Shown: positions 17,610 through 27,372, counted from the first letter of the stretch. The stretch is 64,000 nucleotides of DNA from Tractidigestivibacter montrealensis (GCF_024741235.1 NZ_JANSKA010000001.1:310001-374000), one strand, 5' to 3'. Numbers and translations are program-made. The notes: generated from the letters alone by a model not told the origin.

Positions 17610-20474
17610 CTACCTTTCACTCTGGGTGTCCATGCGGACGCCGTTGCGATCATAGTGGCCTTGCCTGCGAACGATTGCCTTCCTCGCCTCTTCGAGCGCA
17701 AGCACCGCAGGGGGCAGAAGCACGAGGTAGAGGTAGTCCCACGCGTTGAGCGGGCAGGTGTGGAAGACGTCCTGGAACGGCGGGAACAGGGTGATGAACA
17801 CGATGAGTGCCACTTCGAACAGTATTCCCTTATTGACCTGCTTGTTCGAGAACAGGCCCACCGAGAAGACAGAAGCAAGCTCCGTGCGGCAGTTCATGAC
17901 CTCGCCGATCTGCGAGAACACGATGGCCGCGAGCGCCATGGTCGTTGCCCTCACGTACGTGGGGTCGAGGTCCGCGCCAACGCCGAACATCGTGTCACCA
18001 GGACGCCAGCCCGCCGCCCACTGGGCGAAGAAGAACGCACCAAGCGAGGAGAGAGCGCCGAGAATGCCGTACCACAGGAACGCCTTGCGCATGACCTTCC
18101 CCGTGAGCAGGGGCTCGGAGGGGTCTCGCGGAGGACGGTTCATGACGTCCTTCTCCGGGGGCTCGGAGCCCAAGCCGAGGGCAGGGAACATGTCGGTACC
18201 CAGGTCGATGGTGAGAATCTGCATCGTGGTGAGAGGGAGCGGCACGGCGCCGCCAGAGAACAGGTAGACAGCGGAGGGGACAGCCTCGGGCACGTTGGAG
18301 TTGAGGATGTAGAGCATGAACTTCCTGATGTTCGCGTAGACGGCCCTGCCCTCCTCGACCGCGCTCACGATGGAGGCGAAGTTGTCGTCCGTGAGAATCA
18401 TGTCGGCAGCTTCCTTGGCGACGTCGGTCCCCGTCACGCCCATGGCAACGCCGATATCGGCCTTCTTGAGCGCGGGGGAATCGTTGACGCCGTCACCCGT
18501 CACTGCGACGACCTCGCCCATTGCCTGGAGGTTCTCAACAACGCGGAGCTTCTGCTCAGGAGCCATGCGAGAGAAGACAACCTCGCCCTCGAGGGCCTTG
18601 CGCAGCTCTTCGTCCGAGGTCTTCTCGAGCTCAGGGCCGGAGAACACCTTTGGGTGGGCGCTCTTCACAATGCCGATCTTCCTGGCGATGGAGACTGCAG
18701 TCAGACCGTAGTCGCCAGTAATCATGATGACGCGGATGCCAGCGCGATGACATTCAGCGACTGCAGCGGCAACCTCGGGACGCGGGGGATCCTGCATTAC
18801 CTCGAGGCCAACGAAGGTCAGGTCATGCTCGATGACGTCTGGGGTGTACTCGCTGACGGAAGTGGGGACGCCCTTCTCGTCACGATGAATCGGTCTATAG
18901 GCAACCGCAAGCACGCGCAGGCCGTCCTCCGCATACCCGTCGTTGGCATGCATGATCTTGTCGCGCAGGGAGTCGGTCATCTCGACGACCTCGCCGTTCA
19001 CGCGAACCTTCGTCGAAAGACGCACCAACTCGTTGGGGGCGCCCTTCACGAACGCCACGCGGGTAGCCCCGTCGAGGGGACGCTCAAGCTGGTGGATGGT
19101 GGACATGCGCTTGCGACGGCTCTCGAAGGGAAGCTCGCGCACGCGGGGGATGAGGCGCTCCTCCTCGGAGAGGTCGAGGCCTGCCTTCTGCGCGGAGACG
19201 AGTAGGCACGCCTCGGTAGGGTCACCGAGTACCGTGTAGCGTCCGCCCTCCTTCTCGGGCTCGATAAGGCGTGCATTCGAGCACAACGCACCGCCAACGA
19301 GGAGCAGGCGGAGGTCATCGTCGTCTGCGGCCGAGAAGCTGCGCCCATCAGCGCGGACCTCGCCCTTGGGTGCGTAGCCGACCCCCGTGACCTCGTACTC
19401 GCGAGATGGAGTCCACAGGTGGTTTACGGTCATCTCGTTCTGGGTGAGCGTACCCGTCTTGTCGGTGCAGATGACGCTCGTCGAGCCCAGGGCCTCGACC
19501 GAGGAGAGCGACTTGACGAGGGCATTGCGCTTGCTCATGCGCTGAACGGCCATTGCAAGCGAAAGCGTGACCGTGGGGAGCAGGCCCTCGGGTATGAAGG
19601 CAACAACCATCCCGAGTGCAAATATGAAGGAGGCAGCGATGCTGTTGTGGACGAACACCACGTCAAGCACGAGAAAGACGATGCCCATGAACAGCGCAAA
19701 GACGGTGATCTGCTTGGTGAGGTGATCAAGCTGCTTCTGGAGGGGGCTCTGCTTCTCGCCCATGTTCTGGGTGAGGCTCGCGATCTTGCCAAACTCGGTC
19801 GACATGCCGATCTGCGTCACGACCACGCGACCGTTCCCCTCAGAGACGGAGGTGCCCTCGAAAACGAGGTTGGGGGTCTCAGAGGCAGTGAGGTCCTCGT
19901 CGAGCACCGCATCGGAGGTCTTGCGCACGGGGTTGGACTCGCCTGTGAGCGTCGACTGGTCTACCTGCAGGTCGCTCGCGCGAACAACCCGACCGTCGGC
20001 AGAGATCTTGTCGCCCTCCTCGAGGAGCATCACGTCACCGTGGACGAGGTCCTCCGCAAGGATCTTCTGCTCGTGACCGTCACGAATGACGTTCACGTAT
20101 GAGGGGAGCATCTTCTTGAGCGCTTCGGTCGCCTTGTCTGCCTGGTGCTCCTGCCAGTAGCTGAAGCACCCGTTGATGACATTCACCAACCAAACTGCCA
20201 CACCAAGCTCGGGCATGCCGGCAACGAAGGCGATGATGCCGGCGACCCAGAGCAGAATGGCCATGAGGTGCGTGAAGTTTGAGAGAAAGACGACAACCTG
20301 GGACTTCTTCTTGGTTGCCTGAATGGTGTTCTTCCCGCACTGGGCTTGGCGGCTTGCCGCCTCGTCGGACGTGAGACCAGCCGCAGCCGTTCCCATCGCA
20401 GAGAAGACCTTGTCAGGCGTGAGCTTCGCTATCTCCTCGATTGGAGAGGACGAAGCCTGCTTGGGAGCTTCCAC
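17610..20474 (-). CDS. P-type cation ATPase, Na,K/Ca-type (P2)
   Basis: The 954-aa pump has the N-terminal cation_ATPase_N domain, actuator loop LTGES near residue 180, membrane motif IPEGLLPT, phosphorylation motif DKTGTLT near 335, nucleotide-binding FVKGAP, hinge GDGVNDSPALK near 610, and C-terminal membrane segments. The stretch IDLGTDMFPALGLGSE and the following PRDP resemble type IIC Na+,K+-ATPases more than bacterial Ca2+ pumps, so ion specificity is open. The GTG at 20474 is preferred because AAAGGAGG lies about 6 bases upstream. It heads an operon with two TrkA-like genes. Confidence 0.85.
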   Translation of the reverse strand: MEAPKQASSSPIEEIAKLTPDKVFSAMGTAAAGLTSDEAASRQAQCGKNTIQATKKKSQVVVFLSNFTHLMAILLWVAGIIAFVAGMPELGVAVWLVNVINGCFSYWQEHQADKATEALKKMLPSYVNVIRDGHEQKILAEDLVHGDVMLLEEGDKISADGRVVRASDLQVDQSTLTGESNPVRKTSDAVLDEDLTASETPNLVFEGTSVSEGNGRVVVTQIGMSTEFGKIASLTQNMGEKQSPLQKQLDHLTKQITVFALFMGIVFLVLDVVFVHNSIAASFIFALGMVVAFIPEGLLPTVTLSLAMAVQRMSKRNALVKSLSSVEALGSTSVICTDKTGTLTQNEMTVNHLWTPSREYEVTGVGYAPKGEVRADGRSFSAADDDDLRLLLVGGALCSNARLIEPEKEGGRYTVLGDPTEACLLVSAQKAGLDLSEEERLIPRVRELPFESRRKRMSTIHQLERPLDGATRVAFVKGAPNELVRLSTKVRVNGEVVEMTDSLRDKIMHANDGYAEDGLRVLAVAYRPIHRDEKGVPTSVSEYTPDVIEHDLTFVGLEVMQDPPRPEVAAAVAECHRAGIRVIMITGDYGLTAVSIARKIGIVKSAHPKVFSGPELEKTSDEELRKALEGEVVFSRMAPEQKLRVVENLQAMGEVVAVTGDGVNDSPALKKADIGVAMGVTGTDVAKEAADMILTDDNFASIVSAVEEGRAVYANIRKFMLYILNSNVPEAVPSAVYLFSGGAVPLPLTTMQILTIDLGTDMFPALGLGSEPPEKDVMNRPPRDPSEPLLTGKVMRKAFLWYGILGALSSLGAFFFAQWAAGWRPGDTMFGVGADLDPTYVRATTMALAAIVFSQIGEVMNCRTELASVFSVGLFSNKQVNKGILFEVALIVFITLFPPFQDVFHTCPLNAWDYLYLVLLPPAVLALEEARKAIVRRQGHYDRNGVRMDTQSER

Positions 20475-20757
20475 GAAGGCCCTCCTTTCAACTAGATGCA
20501 CACCATCCCGCCATGGGCGGCGTGCATGGCATCGACGATGGCGTCGACGCAAAGGAAAGCCTATCCATCGCGGCACCCCCCAAAGCCTAGTTTGGGAGCG
20601 CAGCCGAATTCAGCATACCTGCAGCATAAAAAACTAATGAGTCAGCGATAAAGATGCCATTAAAGGCGCAAGTAGATTTAGTAATGTTGTCTTAATTTAT
20701 CCTTATTGTGTGAAAGCAGGCCCACAAGCGCGATGGCCTGGCCCAAACCACCCTGGA
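20475..20757. other. Intergenic region between the response regulator and the P-type ATPase
   Basis: The 283 bases include an AT-rich stretch (about 20630-20710) that probably carries the minus-strand promoter of the P-type ATPase operon. No gene or strong hairpin is supported. A KdpE-like response regulator is encoded directly upstream and could act here, but I see no site I would defend. Confidence 0.4.
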
Positions 20758-21507
20758 CTATGCGTCGCGCGTGGCGCCCTCGCCCTGGCCCATCCCAACC
20801 ATGCGATAGCCAACCCCTACGTGCGTCTGAATGTAGCGGGGGTGGGCGGTGTCGGTCTCGATCTTCTTGCGGAGCGAACCCATGTATACCCGAAGCGAGG
20901 CAAGGTCGCCCCCCTGGCCGTCTCCCCACACCTCGTGGAGGATGTAGTCGTGGGTGAGAACCTTGCCCACATTGTGCGAGAGGAGGCAGAGGAGCTTGTA
21001 CTCGATTGGGGTGAGATGCACTTCGCTGCCAGCCAGCGTCACGATTCCCGCGTCATAGTCGATGCGAAGGTCGCCGTCCTCGAAGACAGACGGTGTGGGT
21101 GTGGGCTCGGCATTGGCTGCTCCCGAGTAGCTCAGCCGGCGAAGGGAGCTGCGAATCCGAGCGAGAAGCTCCCCGACCGAGAAGGGCTTTGTCACATAGT
21201 CGTCGGCACCGGCGTCCAGGGCGTCGATCTTGTCGGCATCTTCCGCTCTGGCGCTCACGACGATGATGGGCATCTGCGACCACCCGCGTATTGAGCGCAC
21301 GACCTCCACGCCATCGATGTCGGGAAGTCCAAGGTCAAGGAGAACCAGATCTGGGTTGTCCGTTGCTGCCCGCGCTATTGCCTCGCGACCGGTGACGGCG
21401 ACGACGCGCGCGTAACCATATGAGTCCAGAGCGGTCGCGATGAGGTTGCGCACTGCTGCGTCGTCCTCGACTACGAGTATTCTGGGCTGGCCATTGGCAG
21501 TTGTCAC
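20758..21507 (-). CDS. kdpE: KdpE-like response regulator
   Basis: The 249-aa OmpR-family regulator has a receiver domain with acidic pocket VEDD, phospho-acceptor Asp in LLDLGLPDIDG, Thr/Ser in VVSAR and Lys in VTKPFSVGEL, followed by a winged-helix DNA-binding domain from about residue 145 to the end (LTPIEYKLL, RVYMGSLRKKI, VGVGYRMV). The GTG at 21507 overlaps the sensor kinase stop as GTGA and has GGAGG 9-13 bases upstream; an ATG two codons earlier is the alternative. Similarity is highest to KdpE, and the targets are probably the adjacent ion-transport genes. Confidence 0.85.
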   Translation of the reverse strand: MTTANGQPRILVVEDDAAVRNLIATALDSYGYARVVAVTGREAIARAATDNPDLVLLDLGLPDIDGVEVVRSIRGWSQMPIIVVSARAEDADKIDALDAGADDYVTKPFSVGELLARIRSSLRRLSYSGAANAEPTPTPSVFEDGDLRIDYDAGIVTLAGSEVHLTPIEYKLLCLLSHNVGKVLTHDYILHEVWGDGQGGDLASLRVYMGSLRKKIETDTAHPRYIQTHVGVGYRMVGMGQGEGATRDA

Positions 21508-23102
21508 CGGCATTCCCCTCCAGACAGGTCCCGCGCGGGAAGCGTAAAGGTGAACACGCACCCATGCGGCCTAGCGGAATCAAGGCGAATCGAGCCACCA
21601 TGAGCCTCAACTATAGACTTGCAGAGCGAAAGTCCAAGGCCGAAGCTCCTACGACCATCGGCGAGACCATGGCCCACAGTATAGAAGGTTTCGAAGACCC
21701 CATCACGATCCCCGGGTGGTATCCCCGGACCATCGTCCGATACGCTGGTCTTCACCCAGCTGCCGTCTCTCCGCAGGGCAATCGTGATGTGCGAGGCAGC
21801 CGGCGTGTACTTTACCGCATTGTTCACCAGGTTTACTATCACCTGCACCATGAGACGCGCGTCCACGTCTACCAGGCAGTCGCCATCCGAAGGCTCAACG
21901 ACGAGCGAATGCTCCGAGACGCGCCTGTCCACGTGGCGAAGTGCTTCCTCGATTATGTCATCCATGAGCTCGAGGCTAGTATTAAGACGCATCCCCCCAT
22001 TCTCTAGGCGGGTGATCGCCAGGAGGTTCTCCACGGTTTCACTGAGCCAGGCTGCATCAGACCGTACGCCCTCGAGGAGACGACGGGATTCAGTAACATC
22101 GAGAGACCCATCCCTGTCGAGAAGAATGTCGGCGCTACCGATGATCGAGGTCAGAGGCGTCCTCAGGTCATGCGAAATGGAGCGGAGGAGATTGGCACGG
22201 AGCCGTTCCTTCTCCGCGCTCATTTGCGCCTCCTCGCGTTCCCTAAGCGCTCGAATACGACCCAGTGCGAGTGTCGCCTCACCAATGACGGCGGAGGCGA
22301 CACTTCTCTCGTTGGGTTCGAGGGGTCGGTCGCCCATGAGGATGCCCATGACGCCCTCAGACGGTCGCTTGTCCCCTACGGGCAAGTAGAGTCCGGAGGC
22401 AGAGGAGAAGCGGGGTGTGCCTTCTCCCGCCGGCTCGCCATTTTCGAAGGCGCACATCGCGACCGACGGTTCGGTTAGCACATCAAGACCCCAGGCCGGG
22501 CTCTCCCCAGCAGGGGTGAAGCTCCGTCGAGGCTCGACCTTCTCGCCCGTTGACTCATACCAGACCACATCTCGGTCGAGGAGCTTAGCGAGCTGGGCTC
22601 CTGTCGCCTCGAGAACCTCCGTGGGGCCCTCGAGCCCCTGGAGCATGTGATCGGTCTCGAGGAGCACTCTCAGGAGCCTTGAGGTCTCCTGCTCTCCTCG
22701 AATCCGCTGACGCAGCTCTACGGAAAGCTCGCTCGAGACGAACGCGACTATGCACATGACGATGAACTCTCCGGGATACTGGCTGCCCCATGCTGCAAAG
22801 GAGAGTCGCGGTGACGTGAAGAAATAATTAAACGCGAGTACCGAGACGGCAGTAGAAATCACGCTGAGGAGGCGGCTGTTTGTGAAGAGCGCAACTAGCT
22901 GTACGGAGAGCACGTAGACCACAACGATTGACGCAGCACCCATCCCGAGGGAATCAAACCCCATGCCCACGGCCGTCGCGGCCACAAGGAGCCCAGCCAT
23001 CACGATGGCGTCGACGACGTGGCGGGTACCGCAGGACAGCCTCTCGCGAAACTCGACGATTGATGAGAGATGCCCGGATTGGATAACCGACTCGTGCCTC
23101 AT
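21504..23102 (-). CDS. KdpD-like sensor histidine kinase lacking the N-terminal KdpD/Usp domains
   Basis: The 532-aa kinase starts directly with a four-helix DUF4118 membrane domain (about residues 25-120), followed by a GAF-like region, HisKA with SHDLRTPLTS, and a HATPase domain (NLVNNAVKYTP, DDGPGIPPGD, GLGLSLCKS). KdpD normally has an additional N-terminal cytoplasmic KdpD/Usp region of about 380 residues; it is absent here. The ATG at 23102 overlaps the upstream GNAT stop as ATGA and has GGAGG about 9 bases upstream. No kdpFABC genes are in the window. Confidence 0.85.
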   Translation of the reverse strand: MRHESVIQSGHLSSIVEFRERLSCGTRHVVDAIVMAGLLVAATAVGMGFDSLGMGAASIVVVYVLSVQLVALFTNSRLLSVISTAVSVLAFNYFFTSPRLSFAAWGSQYPGEFIVMCIVAFVSSELSVELRQRIRGEQETSRLLRVLLETDHMLQGLEGPTEVLEATGAQLAKLLDRDVVWYESTGEKVEPRRSFTPAGESPAWGLDVLTEPSVAMCAFENGEPAGEGTPRFSSASGLYLPVGDKRPSEGVMGILMGDRPLEPNERSVASAVIGEATLALGRIRALREREEAQMSAEKERLRANLLRSISHDLRTPLTSIIGSADILLDRDGSLDVTESRRLLEGVRSDAAWLSETVENLLAITRLENGGMRLNTSLELMDDIIEEALRHVDRRVSEHSLVVEPSDGDCLVDVDARLMVQVIVNLVNNAVKYTPAASHITIALRRDGSWVKTSVSDDGPGIPPGDRDGVFETFYTVGHGLADGRRSFGLGLSLCKSIVEAHGGSIRLDSARPHGCVFTFTLPARDLSGGECR

Positions 23103-23617
23103 CGCTCTGGGACCTCCCGCGCCTTGGGGTCGCAGCATGCGTAGGCCAGGCGCTCATCGCCGTTGCGGCCAATCCTGATGATGCCGCAGTACGAGAACCC
23201 CCTGCTGTCGAGAAGGCCCTGCATGGGCTTGTTGTCGCGATGGGTGTCGACGCGAAGGTTACGCCCGTGCTCCAGCGCCCAGTCGAGCATAGTGCCACCG
23301 ACACCCCTCCCCTGGCGCAAGACGGCGAAGCGATGCACCATGTCGTAGGGCTCGTCGTTGGGCCACGAGCCCTCAAAGATGTGCGCGTAATCCGGCTCGG
23401 GACCGGAGAGAAACGCAAAGCAGCCGAGCACCTCGTCGTTTTCGTCCACGCAGACGCGCAGCGCCCCCGTGGAGATGTCCTGCTCTACCAGTTCGCGCGG
23501 AGGAAAGCTGTCTCCCCACTGGTTGGGGTTTCCGGACTTGCACATGAAGGCACGGGCGCTCTTATAGACGGCGAGCGCGCCTTTGAGGTCTGCAGGGGTT
23601 GCTGGACGAATGTGCAT
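23099..23617 (-). CDS. GNAT acetyltransferase
   Basis: This 172-aa protein begins MHIRPATPADLKGAL, typical of GNAT enzymes, with a core FEGSWPNDEPYDMVHRFAV strand region and the acyl-CoA loop RQGRGVGGTMLDWAL near residue 110. The ATG at 23617 is preferred over 23722 because GGGAG precedes it and homology starts there. It is translationally coupled to the KdpD-like kinase by an ATGA overlap, which suggests co-regulation; acceptor unknown. Confidence 0.8.
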   Translation of the reverse strand: MHIRPATPADLKGALAVYKSARAFMCKSGNPNQWGDSFPPRELVEQDISTGALRVCVDENDEVLGCFAFLSGPEPDYAHIFEGSWPNDEPYDMVHRFAVLRQGRGVGGTMLDWALEHGRNLRVDTHRDNKPMQGLLDSRGFSYCGIIRIGRNGDERLAYACCDPKAREVPER

Positions 23618-23713
23618 GAATGCTCCCAAGAATAAGGGCTTTGAGCTGCACGCCATTGTAACCCCTTGAATGCGACAACGTATTATTGTGGTGACTAGAT
23701 GACCAAGAAGAAT

Positions 23714-23742
23714 GCCCGGCAACGCGCGTGACGTAGCCGGGC
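23714..23742 (-). terminator. Hairpin ending the nucleoside-type ABC transporter operon
   Basis: A 7-bp GC stem (23714-23720 with 23736-23742) lies 26 bases past the stop of the last permease gene on the minus strand. It is followed on that strand by a T-rich tract (ATTCTTCTTGG). Confidence 0.55.
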
Positions 23743-23767
23743 GAAGGCGATGCCTGACCCCTTGGCT

Positions 23768-24697
23768 CTACTCGTGGTAGTAGGGCTGGCCGTTGGCCGC
23801 CGGGCCCATGTGCTTCGAGACGAAGAGCACGAGCGCGATGAGCGTGACCATATAGGGAATCATCTGGAAGAACTGGTACGGAGTGCCCTGGATGTTGACC
23901 TGCAGGACGATCTGCAAGGCATCGCAGAAGCCAAAGAGCATGCAGGCGACAAGCACGCCCAGGGACTGCCAGCGTCCGAAGATGACTGCCGAGAGGGCGA
24001 TGAAGCCGCGGCCGGCAACGATGCCATCGGCGTACGTGCTGGTGTAGCACAGCGTGAGAAAGGCACCGCCAAGCCCGGAGAGGGCGCCGCAAATGACGCA
24101 TGCAAGCACCTTGGTCCCAATCACGTTGATGCCGAGAGTGTCCGCCGCCTGGGGGTTCTCGCCAACGGCACAGTAGTTGAGGCCGGCGCGATATTGCGTG
24201 AAGAACATGGCAGAAAGCGGAACGAGCAAATATGCAATATAGGCGAGCGGGGTCTGCTGGAAGAGCGCCGGACCAATCACTGGGATGTCGCTCAGGAGGG
24301 GGATGCTCACCGTTGCCATCTGGACGCCCTGGGCGAGCGCGGAGGAGTCGCCAAACGCAACCTTATAGAAGAAGGAGGCGAGGGCAGGCGCCAGAATGTT
24401 GATTGCCATTCCAAGCACCACCTGGTCAACGCAGAGCTTAATCGTACAGTACGCATAGATGAGGTTGATGAGGACGCCGGCGACCATTCCCGCGAGCACA
24501 CCGACCCAGGGGTTGCCCGAGAAGTAGCCAGCAAGAAAGCCAGCGAGTGCCCCGCCAGACATCAGACCATCCAGGCCGATGTTCACCATGCCGGCACGCT
24601 CGCTGAAGAGCTCCGCAATCGCCACCAAGAGCAGGGGAACGGTCATTCTCATCGTGGCCGAAAGAATGTCAGGAAGTGCCGAGAGAATCGTGTCCAT
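23768..24697 (-). CDS. ABC permease, BMP/nucleoside type (NupQ/YufQ-like)
   Basis: The 309-aa permease has eight to ten predicted helices and the signature ELFSERAGMVNIGLDGLM near residue 30, found in the second permease of basic-membrane-protein (BMP) type importers for nucleosides and purines. GENPQAADTLGIN near residue 180 is the cytoplasmic EAA-like loop contacting the ATPase. It overlaps the preceding permease gene by one base. With the ATPase and BMP lipoproteins it forms the likely purine/nucleoside importer of this region. Confidence 0.87.
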   Translation of the reverse strand: MDTILSALPDILSATMRMTVPLLLVAIAELFSERAGMVNIGLDGLMSGGALAGFLAGYFSGNPWVGVLAGMVAGVLINLIYAYCTIKLCVDQVVLGMAINILAPALASFFYKVAFGDSSALAQGVQMATVSIPLLSDIPVIGPALFQQTPLAYIAYLLVPLSAMFFTQYRAGLNYCAVGENPQAADTLGINVIGTKVLACVICGALSGLGGAFLTLCYTSTYADGIVAGRGFIALSAVIFGRWQSLGVLVACMLFGFCDALQIVLQVNIQGTPYQFFQMIPYMVTLIALVLFVSKHMGPAANGQPYYHE

Positions 24698-25857
24698 TAC
24701 GCCCTCGCCCCCTCTTTTCCCGTGGTTCCGGCAACAGACGCCATCGCACCCTCTGCCCTTGCTGGCTTGGCATCCCTCCGCGCGGCGAGCACCGCAAGGA
24801 ACTGCTTCGTCTTAGGGAGCCTGAGCCACGCCATGCCGGAGACGGAGAAGATGATGATAAGCGCCCGGATGATCTCAACGATGGCAGTGGGGACGGCGAT
24901 TCCCACCTGCATGGACGAGGCGCCTGTGGTCAGAATGCCAAAGAAGATAGCGACGAACAGAGATCCAATGGGGCTGAGCTGTGCTATTAGCGCAACGGCA
25001 ACGCCGTCGAAGCCAAAGCCGGACCCAAAGCCGCTCATGAGCCTGTACTGCTTGCCCAGAAGCTCAATGGACCCTCCCATGCCCGCGATGGCACCCGAGA
25101 TGATGAACGACACAAAGATGAGTGCCTTCACCGGGAAGCCATTCACACGCGAAGCAAGGGGGTTAAGGCCAACCGCACGGACCTTGAAGCCAAAGGACGT
25201 CTTATCGAGCACATATGCGACAAGGATGGTGAGAATGACCGCAACGATGACACCCGCGTGGATGCGGAAGCCGGGGAACTTGTAGAGCATGAGCGAATCG
25301 GGAACCGAGGGCGTCTGGGGATTTGCCCCATCTCGAAGGACGCTCGTGTAGACATAGCTCATGAAGAGCGTGGCCACATAGTTGAGCATAATCGAGGTGA
25401 TCATCTCGTTGAGGCCGCGCACGATCTTCATGACTGCGGAAATTGCCGCCCACACCGCACCCACGATGATGCCCGCGAGGATGCAGAGGAGAATGCCTGG
25501 CACTCCCTCGACTCCCGAGGTGAGCGCGACCGTGACGCTCGCAACCGCGCCCATGATGAACTGGCCCTCTCCGCCAAGGTTAAACACACCGCACTTGTAG
25601 GCAAAGGCAGCAGCAAGCGAGGTGAAGATGAGCGGACATGCGCTCACAAGAGAGCTGGCAATCTTCTGAGGGTTGCCAAGCGAGCCGGAGAAGAGCAGGG
25701 CATATCCCTGCACGGGGTTCTTGCCCAGGCAGGCGATGACGATTCCGCCGATGACAAACGAGATCAGGATGGCTACGAGGGGCGCCAGGAACGAGAAGAT
25801 GCGCTCGTACCTCATTGCAAGCGATTCCCTCTGCTTCTTGTCGGTAATTGCACTCAT
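24697..25857 (-). CDS. ABC permease, BMP/nucleoside type (NupP/YufP-like)
   Basis: The 386-aa first permease of a BMP-type importer has a cytoplasmic N-terminus and about ten helices. The segment CPLIFTSLAAAFAYKCGVFNLGGEGQF near residue 75 matches the branched-chain/nucleoside permease fold, and VRAVGLNPLASRVNG near 230 is the ATPase coupling loop. It lies 6 bases after the ATPase gene and overlaps the second permease gene by one base. Substrate is inferred from the surrounding purine genes. Confidence 0.87.
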   Translation of the reverse strand: MSAITDKKQRESLAMRYERIFSFLAPLVAILISFVIGGIVIACLGKNPVQGYALLFSGSLGNPQKIASSLVSACPLIFTSLAAAFAYKCGVFNLGGEGQFIMGAVASVTVALTSGVEGVPGILLCILAGIIVGAVWAAISAVMKIVRGLNEMITSIMLNYVATLFMSYVYTSVLRDGANPQTPSVPDSLMLYKFPGFRIHAGVIVAVILTILVAYVLDKTSFGFKVRAVGLNPLASRVNGFPVKALIFVSFIISGAIAGMGGSIELLGKQYRLMSGFGSGFGFDGVAVALIAQLSPIGSLFVAIFFGILTTGASSMQVGIAVPTAIVEIIRALIIIFSVSGMAWLRLPKTKQFLAVLAARRDAKPARAEGAMASVAGTTGKEGARA

Positions 25858-25863
25858 TGCAAC

Positions 25864-27372
25864 CTACTTCCCAGCCATGGCAAGAGAGATTTCCTTGACG
25901 GGAGCGCCCTTCCCTGGGTACGTCCCCATCACTTGTCCCTCGAAGAGAACGACGATGCGGTCCGAGAGCTTGAGGACCTCGTCAAAGTCCGCGCTGATCA
26001 GGAGGATTGCGCATCCGGCATCGCGTTCCCTGATCATCGCATCGTGAACGAACTCGGTGGCCCCGATATCAAGTCCGCGGGTGGGATAGGCAGCCACGAG
26101 CAAAGACGGGTGGCTCTCGAGTTCTCGCGCGAGAATGACCTTCTGCTGGTTTCCACCGGAAAGGCTACGCACCGGTTGGTCAACGGAGGCGCAGCGTATG
26201 TCGTTCTTCTCGCGCATCTGCTCCGCGAACTCATGGATGTGCCTGGACTTGAACCATGCCCCGTGACCATACGAGAATCGCTCGTCGTCGGTGTTCTTGA
26301 GGATGAGGTTCTCAGCGATACTCATGTCACCAACGAGGCCCATGCTGTTCCTGTCCTCGGGGATGTCGGCAACGCCCGCGTCGATGAAGCTCTTGGGGCT
26401 GTAGATGGCAACCTTGCCCGAGGGGGTGTCGACGGTCCCAGACGTTGGCTGAGCGAAGCCGGTGACCACCTGAGCGAGCTGGGACTGGCCATTGCCATCG
26501 ATGCCTGCAACGCCAACGATTTCGCCCCTGTGAATGGAAAGCGACACGTCCTTCAGGCCACCATGTTTTCGCTCTGGATAGAGCGAGACATGGTTGAGGG
26601 ACATGACCGCCTCGCCAGGGTTGGTGACCTTCTCATAGATGCTCTCACGGAAGCGATGACCAATCATAAGGTCAGCGAGCTCTTGAGAGGTGGTTTCTGC
26701 GCAGCTGAGCGTCGTGACCGATTTGCCGTCACGAAGGACGGTGATCCTATCGGAAACCCTCATGACCTCGCGCATCTTGTGCGAGATGAATATGACTGCC
26801 TTCTTCTCCGCCGTGAGGGACTGCATGATGGAGAAGAGGCCCTCGGCCTCGACGTCCGTGAGAACGGCAGTTGGCTCGTCAAGGACGAGCAGGTCTGCGC
26901 CGCGGTAGAGCACCTTGAGGATCTCGACACGCTGTTGCATGCCGATGGACATATCGGCAACGCGCGCGTCCAGGTCGACCTCGAGTCCATAGCGATCCGC
27001 GAGTTCCTGAACCTTCCTCTTGTCCTCAGAGCGATTCAGGCGCGGCGAGGGGTTGTTCTTCGTGCCAAGCGTGATGTTCTCGAGCGCGGTCATCGCGTTG
27101 ATGAGCATGAAGTGCTGGTGAACCATGCCAATACCCATGCTAGCCGCATCGCGGGGACCATTGATCTTGGTCTCTTTCCCCCGGAAGAAGATCTTTCCAC
27201 TCGTAGGCTGGTACAGACCGGTAAGAACGTTCATGAGGGTAGACTTGCCAGCGCCGTTCTCTCCCAGAAGGGTGTGCACCTCGCCTTCGTTGACGCCCAG
27301 GGAAACGTCATCGTTGGCAAGCTTTGTCCCGAACCGCTTGCTTATGTGCTCCATGCGCATGAGCTCCGCCAT
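25864..27372 (-). CDS. ABC importer ATPase with two nucleotide-binding domains (NupO/YufO-like)
   Basis: The 502-aa protein holds two ABC domains. The first has Walker A GENGAGKST near residue 38 and Walker B LLVLDEPTAVL; the second has the degenerate Walker A GIDGNGQSQ near 290 and signature LSGGNQQK with VAAYPTRGLD. This is the standard layout of RbsA/NupO-type ATPases. It is the first gene of the transporter operon and is divergent from the YgeY-type hydrolase gene. Its ATG follows a GGAGG-like tract (GAGGAGGACGG). Confidence 0.88.
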   Translation of the reverse strand: MAELMRMEHISKRFGTKLANDDVSLGVNEGEVHTLLGENGAGKSTLMNVLTGLYQPTSGKIFFRGKETKINGPRDAASMGIGMVHQHFMLINAMTALENITLGTKNNPSPRLNRSEDKRKVQELADRYGLEVDLDARVADMSIGMQQRVEILKVLYRGADLLVLDEPTAVLTDVEAEGLFSIMQSLTAEKKAVIFISHKMREVMRVSDRITVLRDGKSVTTLSCAETTSQELADLMIGHRFRESIYEKVTNPGEAVMSLNHVSLYPERKHGGLKDVSLSIHRGEIVGVAGIDGNGQSQLAQVVTGFAQPTSGTVDTPSGKVAIYSPKSFIDAGVADIPEDRNSMGLVGDMSIAENLILKNTDDERFSYGHGAWFKSRHIHEFAEQMREKNDIRCASVDQPVRSLSGGNQQKVILARELESHPSLLVAAYPTRGLDIGATEFVHDAMIRERDAGCAILLISADFDEVLKLSDRIVVLFEGQVMGTYPGKGAPVKEISLAMAGK

